Assembly: GCA_018223385.1 (NCBI GenBank)
Contig: JAGTTR010000008.1
Coordinates: 74,187 to 138,186, forward strand
Length of the DNA stretch: 64,000 nt
Direction of reading: 5' to 3'
DNA from: Oscillospiraceae bacterium Marseille-Q3528
Lineage (GTDB): Bacteria; Bacillota; Clostridia; Lachnospirales; Lachnospiraceae
Shown here: piece by piece, positions 61,168 to 64,000 of the stretch
How the letters are laid out: the number at the start of each line of letters is the position of its first letter
How positions within the stretch are numbered: the first letter of the stretch is position 1
The notes under the pieces: generated by a model
What the model was told of the DNA's origin: nothing
What the model saw: the letters and a program-made list of their open reading frames with translations, nothing else
Databases searched by the model: none
Made by a program: the position numbers and the translations under genes

Positions 61168-62801
61168 TGGGAAGTGCGGCAGATTCCAGAAAAACACAGA
61201 TCGCAGCGATGCTGAACATGTTTGAGTATCTGGATTATCATATGGGCGAACCGGGAACAGATCTGCGGACGCTGGTCAGTGAGGCCGAGCAGTATTTTGC
61301 CAGCAATCCATCCCAGGCGGACGGGAGCAAGGAAACCATGCTTCGGATCTTGAAAGATGCCATTGATCATGTGGATGGTCTGGGGGATCTTCGACTGGCG
61401 ATGTCAGACCATGGTGGCGCGATCGAGGCGGATGCCTTTTTCAGTGACAGCAAAAATCAGGAGGCCTATGTGGTGTACCGGGGAACTGGCGATGGAAAGT
61501 GGCTGGATAATGGAAGAGGCATGACAGAGGAACTGACAAAGTCTCAGCAGGCGGCCAGCACATTCTGCGACCGGTTTGTTCAGAACTGTGGGATCGACGA
61601 AGATGCAGATCTCACGGTCACAGGACATTCCAAAGGGGGAAACAATGCCCAGGCTGCGACGCTGAATGCGGACAACCGAAGATATATTGACCGATGTATT
61701 TCCTTTGACGGACAGGGCATGTCCAATGCGGCGGTGGAACGGTATCAAAGAATGCCGGGGTATGAAGAGCAGCGGCAGAAAATGTATGCGGTCAACGGGG
61801 AAAATGATGTGGTCAATGAATTGGGAAATGAGGTCATTCCAAAAGAAAATACGACTTACATAGAAACCAATACCGGGATTTCGGATATACTGGAAACCCA
61901 TATGCTGGAATATCTTTTTCACAGAGAGGACGGAAGCTACGGGTATACGCTGAATGAGGAGACCGATCAGAAAAGCCTGGGAGAATATGCACACCATCTG
62001 TCGGCACTTCTGATGAATATGCCGGAGGAAATACGGGCACACTGTGCCATGACGCTGATGCAGCTTCTGGAGCTGAGCGAGGAAATGAAAATAGGATATG
62101 ACGGCGACCATGCTTCCTATGCAGATATTTCCGGCTTTATCAAAATCGGGATTCCAACGATTATTTACAGTCTGGTGGACACCCCGGAAGGGAGAGAGGC
62201 CATGGCAGATATTCTGCGGGATATGCTGGTTTCCTACGAGGCTGAAAACGGTGCAGTGAAAACCGTGGCGCTGGTAACCGCTTCTGTTTTGTTAATTCCG
62301 GTGATTTTTCCGGTAACCGTGACAATCACGGCGGTTGCTTTGGCGGGTGTTGCCTTTGTTATGGATATCTGTGCTTCATTGGAGGCATTGAGAGCAAAGA
62401 TGGAAGAGCTTCGGGGATATGTGCAGCAGTGTATGGAGATGCTTCAGCAATACTGGAATCATGCCGGTGATCTGATCCAGCATGTGGTTTCCGGCCGTCC
62501 CATCATCAAAAACGCAGACTTTTCTGTGGATACAGGAAGTCTGTATGCCAGCGCTTCCGGGCTGTACGATATGCAGCAATCCATGCAGCATGCGGTGGAC
62601 AGACTTGGTCAGATCCGGCGGACGCTGCCCATGCAGGGTGTCTCAGCAAGTGCGCTGAAAGTATACCTTGCTTTTTCAATGAGCAGTGTCAATCAGACTT
62701 CAGGAGCGGTCAGTCGTCTGGGGCAGGCGCTGGAGCAGACGGCCGGGGCTTATGCACGGTATGAAAAAGAGATTGCAGCACATGCTGCATTATATGAATA
62801 A
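61167..62801 (+). CDS. Mbeg1-like (DUF2974) lipase, candidate T7SS effector
   Basis: 544 residues from ATG 61167 (GGAGG eight bases before). Alpha/beta hydrolase part (about 1-300): nucleophile Ser155 in VTGHSKGGNNAQAATLNA, Asp214 in NGENDVVNELG and His245 in ETHMLEYL form a plausible triad, as in DUF2974 lipases. A hydrophobic stretch (about 366-400, TVALVTASVLLIPVIF...) and then two to three long helices ending MSSVNQTSGAVSRLGQALEQTAGAYARYEKEIAAHAALYE with a Y-A-R-Y-E signal. Enzyme first, helical targeting tail last, is the arrangement of S. aureus TslA. The hydrophobic part may enter a target membrane. Last gene of the T7SS locus. Confidence 0.85.
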   Translation: MGSAADSRKTQIAAMLNMFEYLDYHMGEPGTDLRTLVSEAEQYFASNPSQADGSKETMLRILKDAIDHVDGLGDLRLAMSDHGGAIEADAFFSDSKNQEAYVVYRGTGDGKWLDNGRGMTEELTKSQQAASTFCDRFVQNCGIDEDADLTVTGHSKGGNNAQAATLNADNRRYIDRCISFDGQGMSNAAVERYQRMPGYEEQRQKMYAVNGENDVVNELGNEVIPKENTTYIETNTGISDILETHMLEYLFHREDGSYGYTLNEETDQKSLGEYAHHLSALLMNMPEEIRAHCAMTLMQLLELSEEMKIGYDGDHASYADISGFIKIGIPTIIYSLVDTPEGREAMADILRDMLVSYEAENGAVKTVALVTASVLLIPVIFPVTVTITAVALAGVAFVMDICASLEALRAKMEELRGYVQQCMEMLQQYWNHAGDLIQHVVSGRPIIKNADFSVDTGSLYASASGLYDMQQSMQHAVDRLGQIRRTLPMQGVSASALKVYLAFSMSSVNQTSGAVSRLGQALEQTAGAYARYEKEIAAHAALYE

Positions 62802-62845
62802 AATCGTGGTACAAGCGTTGTCATACGTTCAGGGGGAAGGCGTTG

Positions 62846-63946
62846 TCATGATTCCTTTTCCCTGTTATCATTATAGGCTTTTAAGCGTTCCACTTCTACA
62901 GCATAACTGGATCTCAGTTCAAGCAAAGATCTCACAAGTTTATGCATGTCAATATCTTTGAACAGGTCGGGAGAATCATCCCGGTTAATATCTTCTTGAA
63001 GAAAACGGAACCAGTGGCTGTCATCACTGTTGTCAACTGTCATTACCCCATTTTTGGTCTGGAGAGACAATTCAGCTATGAGCTGCATGGAATTCGTGTG
63101 AAAAGGTTTTTTGTCTGTTTCTGAATTGGTGATATGTTCCAGGCCCATTTTGAAAGCTGCAATATCTCTGCCGCGGCGACCGTCATTGGTATCTACAACC
63201 AGTGCGGATCCACCGATATAGGATTCCCGTTTTATTTCATTTACAATGCGAATATTCCAGAACATGGTACAGCGGCATGGATCGTCTTCTATGGATGTAA
63301 AATGGATACGGATACAGTTATTGGTGAAAAGGATATCCTCATGCTCAGCGATATATAAATTGAGAGATTCCAGTTTTTTATTGCTGATAAAGCTTGTGTG
63401 TTCATGTGCGAAAGCTTTTTTCAAATTTTCGGGTGTGTCGAAGTTATTCAGAATGGCTTTTACTTGCGGCAGTTCAAAGTCTTGGATGCCAAGTATCATG
63501 CAAGCATAATACTTGCCTTTGGTTTCAAATAATTTGAAATATCCTGCGTATGCATGGTAAGCCGAGTGAGATACCATGTAATAGCAGCGAAAAAGCTGAT
63601 TGGTGAATAAGGCAATATTGTCGAAAGGATGGAAAGTGTATGTCTGGGTAAAGCATTCTTTTGGAAACTTACGTTTGAAATCACTTGTCGGCAAATACAG
63701 ATCTTCTGCTGCGAGGCTGTTTTTTGTTGAATCAGATAAATAGTGGCAAAAGCTGTCAGCAATCTGTCGTGCTGTTTTTACAGACAAATTTTCTCCATAG
63801 AGTGCTTTTTTCAATGTGGAAAGACTGATATTTAAGTTGTAGAATGTCTGTTTTGGAACATATTTTGACAAAGTAAATGCAGGGCTGACGCAATCAATCA
63901 AGTATTTGATATTGTTTCCGTATGTTTCTGAATTCTTTTTAGTCAT
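62846..63946 (-). CDS. Hypothetical protein, AT-rich, possibly regulatory
   Basis: 366 residues from ATG 63946 (AAGGGATGG ribosome site; another in-frame codon at 63970 lacks one). The N-terminus (KYLIDCVSPAFTLSKYVPKQTFYNLNISLSTLKKALYGENLSVKTARQIADSF) looks like a helix-turn-helix-containing segment. The rest is alpha/beta with IRIHFTSIEDDPCRCTMFWNIRIVNEI and no enzymatic motif. Lower GC than its neighbours and convergent with the T7SS locus (44 bp away), so it may not belong to it. It is expressed from the palindromic region at the window end. Confidence 0.55.
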   Translation of the reverse strand: MTKKNSETYGNNIKYLIDCVSPAFTLSKYVPKQTFYNLNISLSTLKKALYGENLSVKTARQIADSFCHYLSDSTKNSLAAEDLYLPTSDFKRKFPKECFTQTYTFHPFDNIALFTNQLFRCYYMVSHSAYHAYAGYFKLFETKGKYYACMILGIQDFELPQVKAILNNFDTPENLKKAFAHEHTSFISNKKLESLNLYIAEHEDILFTNNCIRIHFTSIEDDPCRCTMFWNIRIVNEIKRESYIGGSALVVDTNDGRRGRDIAAFKMGLEHITNSETDKKPFHTNSMQLIAELSLQTKNGVMTVDNSDDSHWFRFLQEDINRDDSPDLFKDIDMHKLVRSLLELRSSYAVEVERLKAYNDNREKES

Positions 63947-63972
63947 AAAATAATACCATCCCTTCTGCAAAA

Positions 63973-63998
63973 TATAATAAGATATATATCTTATTATA
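63973..63998. promoter_or_regulatory. Perfect 26-bp palindrome upstream of the minus-strand gene
   Basis: The 26 bases starting TATAATAAGATAT are a perfect palindrome, carrying a TATAAT at each end, one per strand. It lies 27 bp before the start codon at 63946. It could be an operator overlapping a -10, or divergent promoters with a gene beyond the window. Confidence 0.6.
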
Positions 63999-64000
63999 AC

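Noticed and set aside
1..64000. CRISPR array, tRNA or rRNA genes, transposase or prophage
   Set aside because: No regularly spaced repeats, clover-leaf sequences, rRNA signatures or mobile-element proteins were seen by eye. A tool search would be more sensitive.

Overview
The window looks like a chromosome segment from a spore-forming, low-to-moderate GC Clostridia, most likely a gut Lachnospiraceae. The evidence is the sporulation pair spoIVB/spo0A, a Gram-positive type LexA box before recA, RNase Y, a tryptophan T-box, lipoprotein oligopeptide uptake genes, a PQTG-type sortase substrate and a Firmicutes-style type VII secretion (T7SS) ATPase. The species cannot be named from sequence alone. 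No rRNA, tRNA, CRISPR array, transposase or prophage was seen.

Layout. 0-5 kb: spoIVB, a soluble hybrid histidine kinase and spo0A, the last behind a consensus promoter with an upstream 0A box. 5-13 kb: housekeeping genes (glgA, LexA-controlled recA with recX, rny, a CtpE-like P-type ATPase). 13-20.5 kb: an ECF sigma factor overlapping a membrane anti-sigma-like gene, a zinc-ribbon membrane protein, a DUF5685/DnaJ pair, a GT39-type glycosyltransferase, and a small GntR operon flanked by two look-alike terminators. 20.6-25.5 kb: two minus-strand genes (a small Cys-motif protein and a large polytopic membrane protein) and an OLD-family ATPase-TOPRIM nuclease behind a structured leader. 25.5-29.1 kb: a T-box with specifier UGG controlling a three-gene ABC importer, so tryptophan uptake. 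29.2-35.7 kb: oppBCDFA followed closely by a cyclophilin. 35.8-37.6 kb: a small accessory patch with a HIRAN-like protein plus a 53-residue partner, and on the other strand a membrane-anchored dCTP-deaminase-like protein with apparently lost catalytic residues and an XRE regulator.

37.8-62.8 kb is the most unusual part: a continuous plus-strand T7SS locus, many of whose genes overlap or nearly touch. It encodes an EssC-like FtsK/SpoIIIE ATPase with an N-terminal FHA domain, a YukD ubiquitin-like protein, five WXG100-type proteins plus one helical relative, and a lipase with a C-terminal helical tail that looks like a T7SS effector. These are combined with a complete Ser/Thr phospho-signalling set: three Hanks-type kinases (two membrane-anchored with large C-terminal domains), a PP2C phosphatase, a transmembrane trypsin-like protease with a C-terminal FHA domain, a LytTR regulator and a large sortase-anchored surface protein. 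The usual EssA, EsaA and EssB are not recognisable. One kinase (kinase, TM, helical repeats) has the domain order of EssB/YukC but retains catalytic residues. I infer a phosphorylation-gated T7SS variant. The end of the window holds an unrelated minus-strand gene behind a perfect 26-bp palindrome.

Several degenerate palindromic interspersed repeats occupy the intergenic regions at about 6.7, 23.3, 25.6, 26.2 and 33.4 kb.
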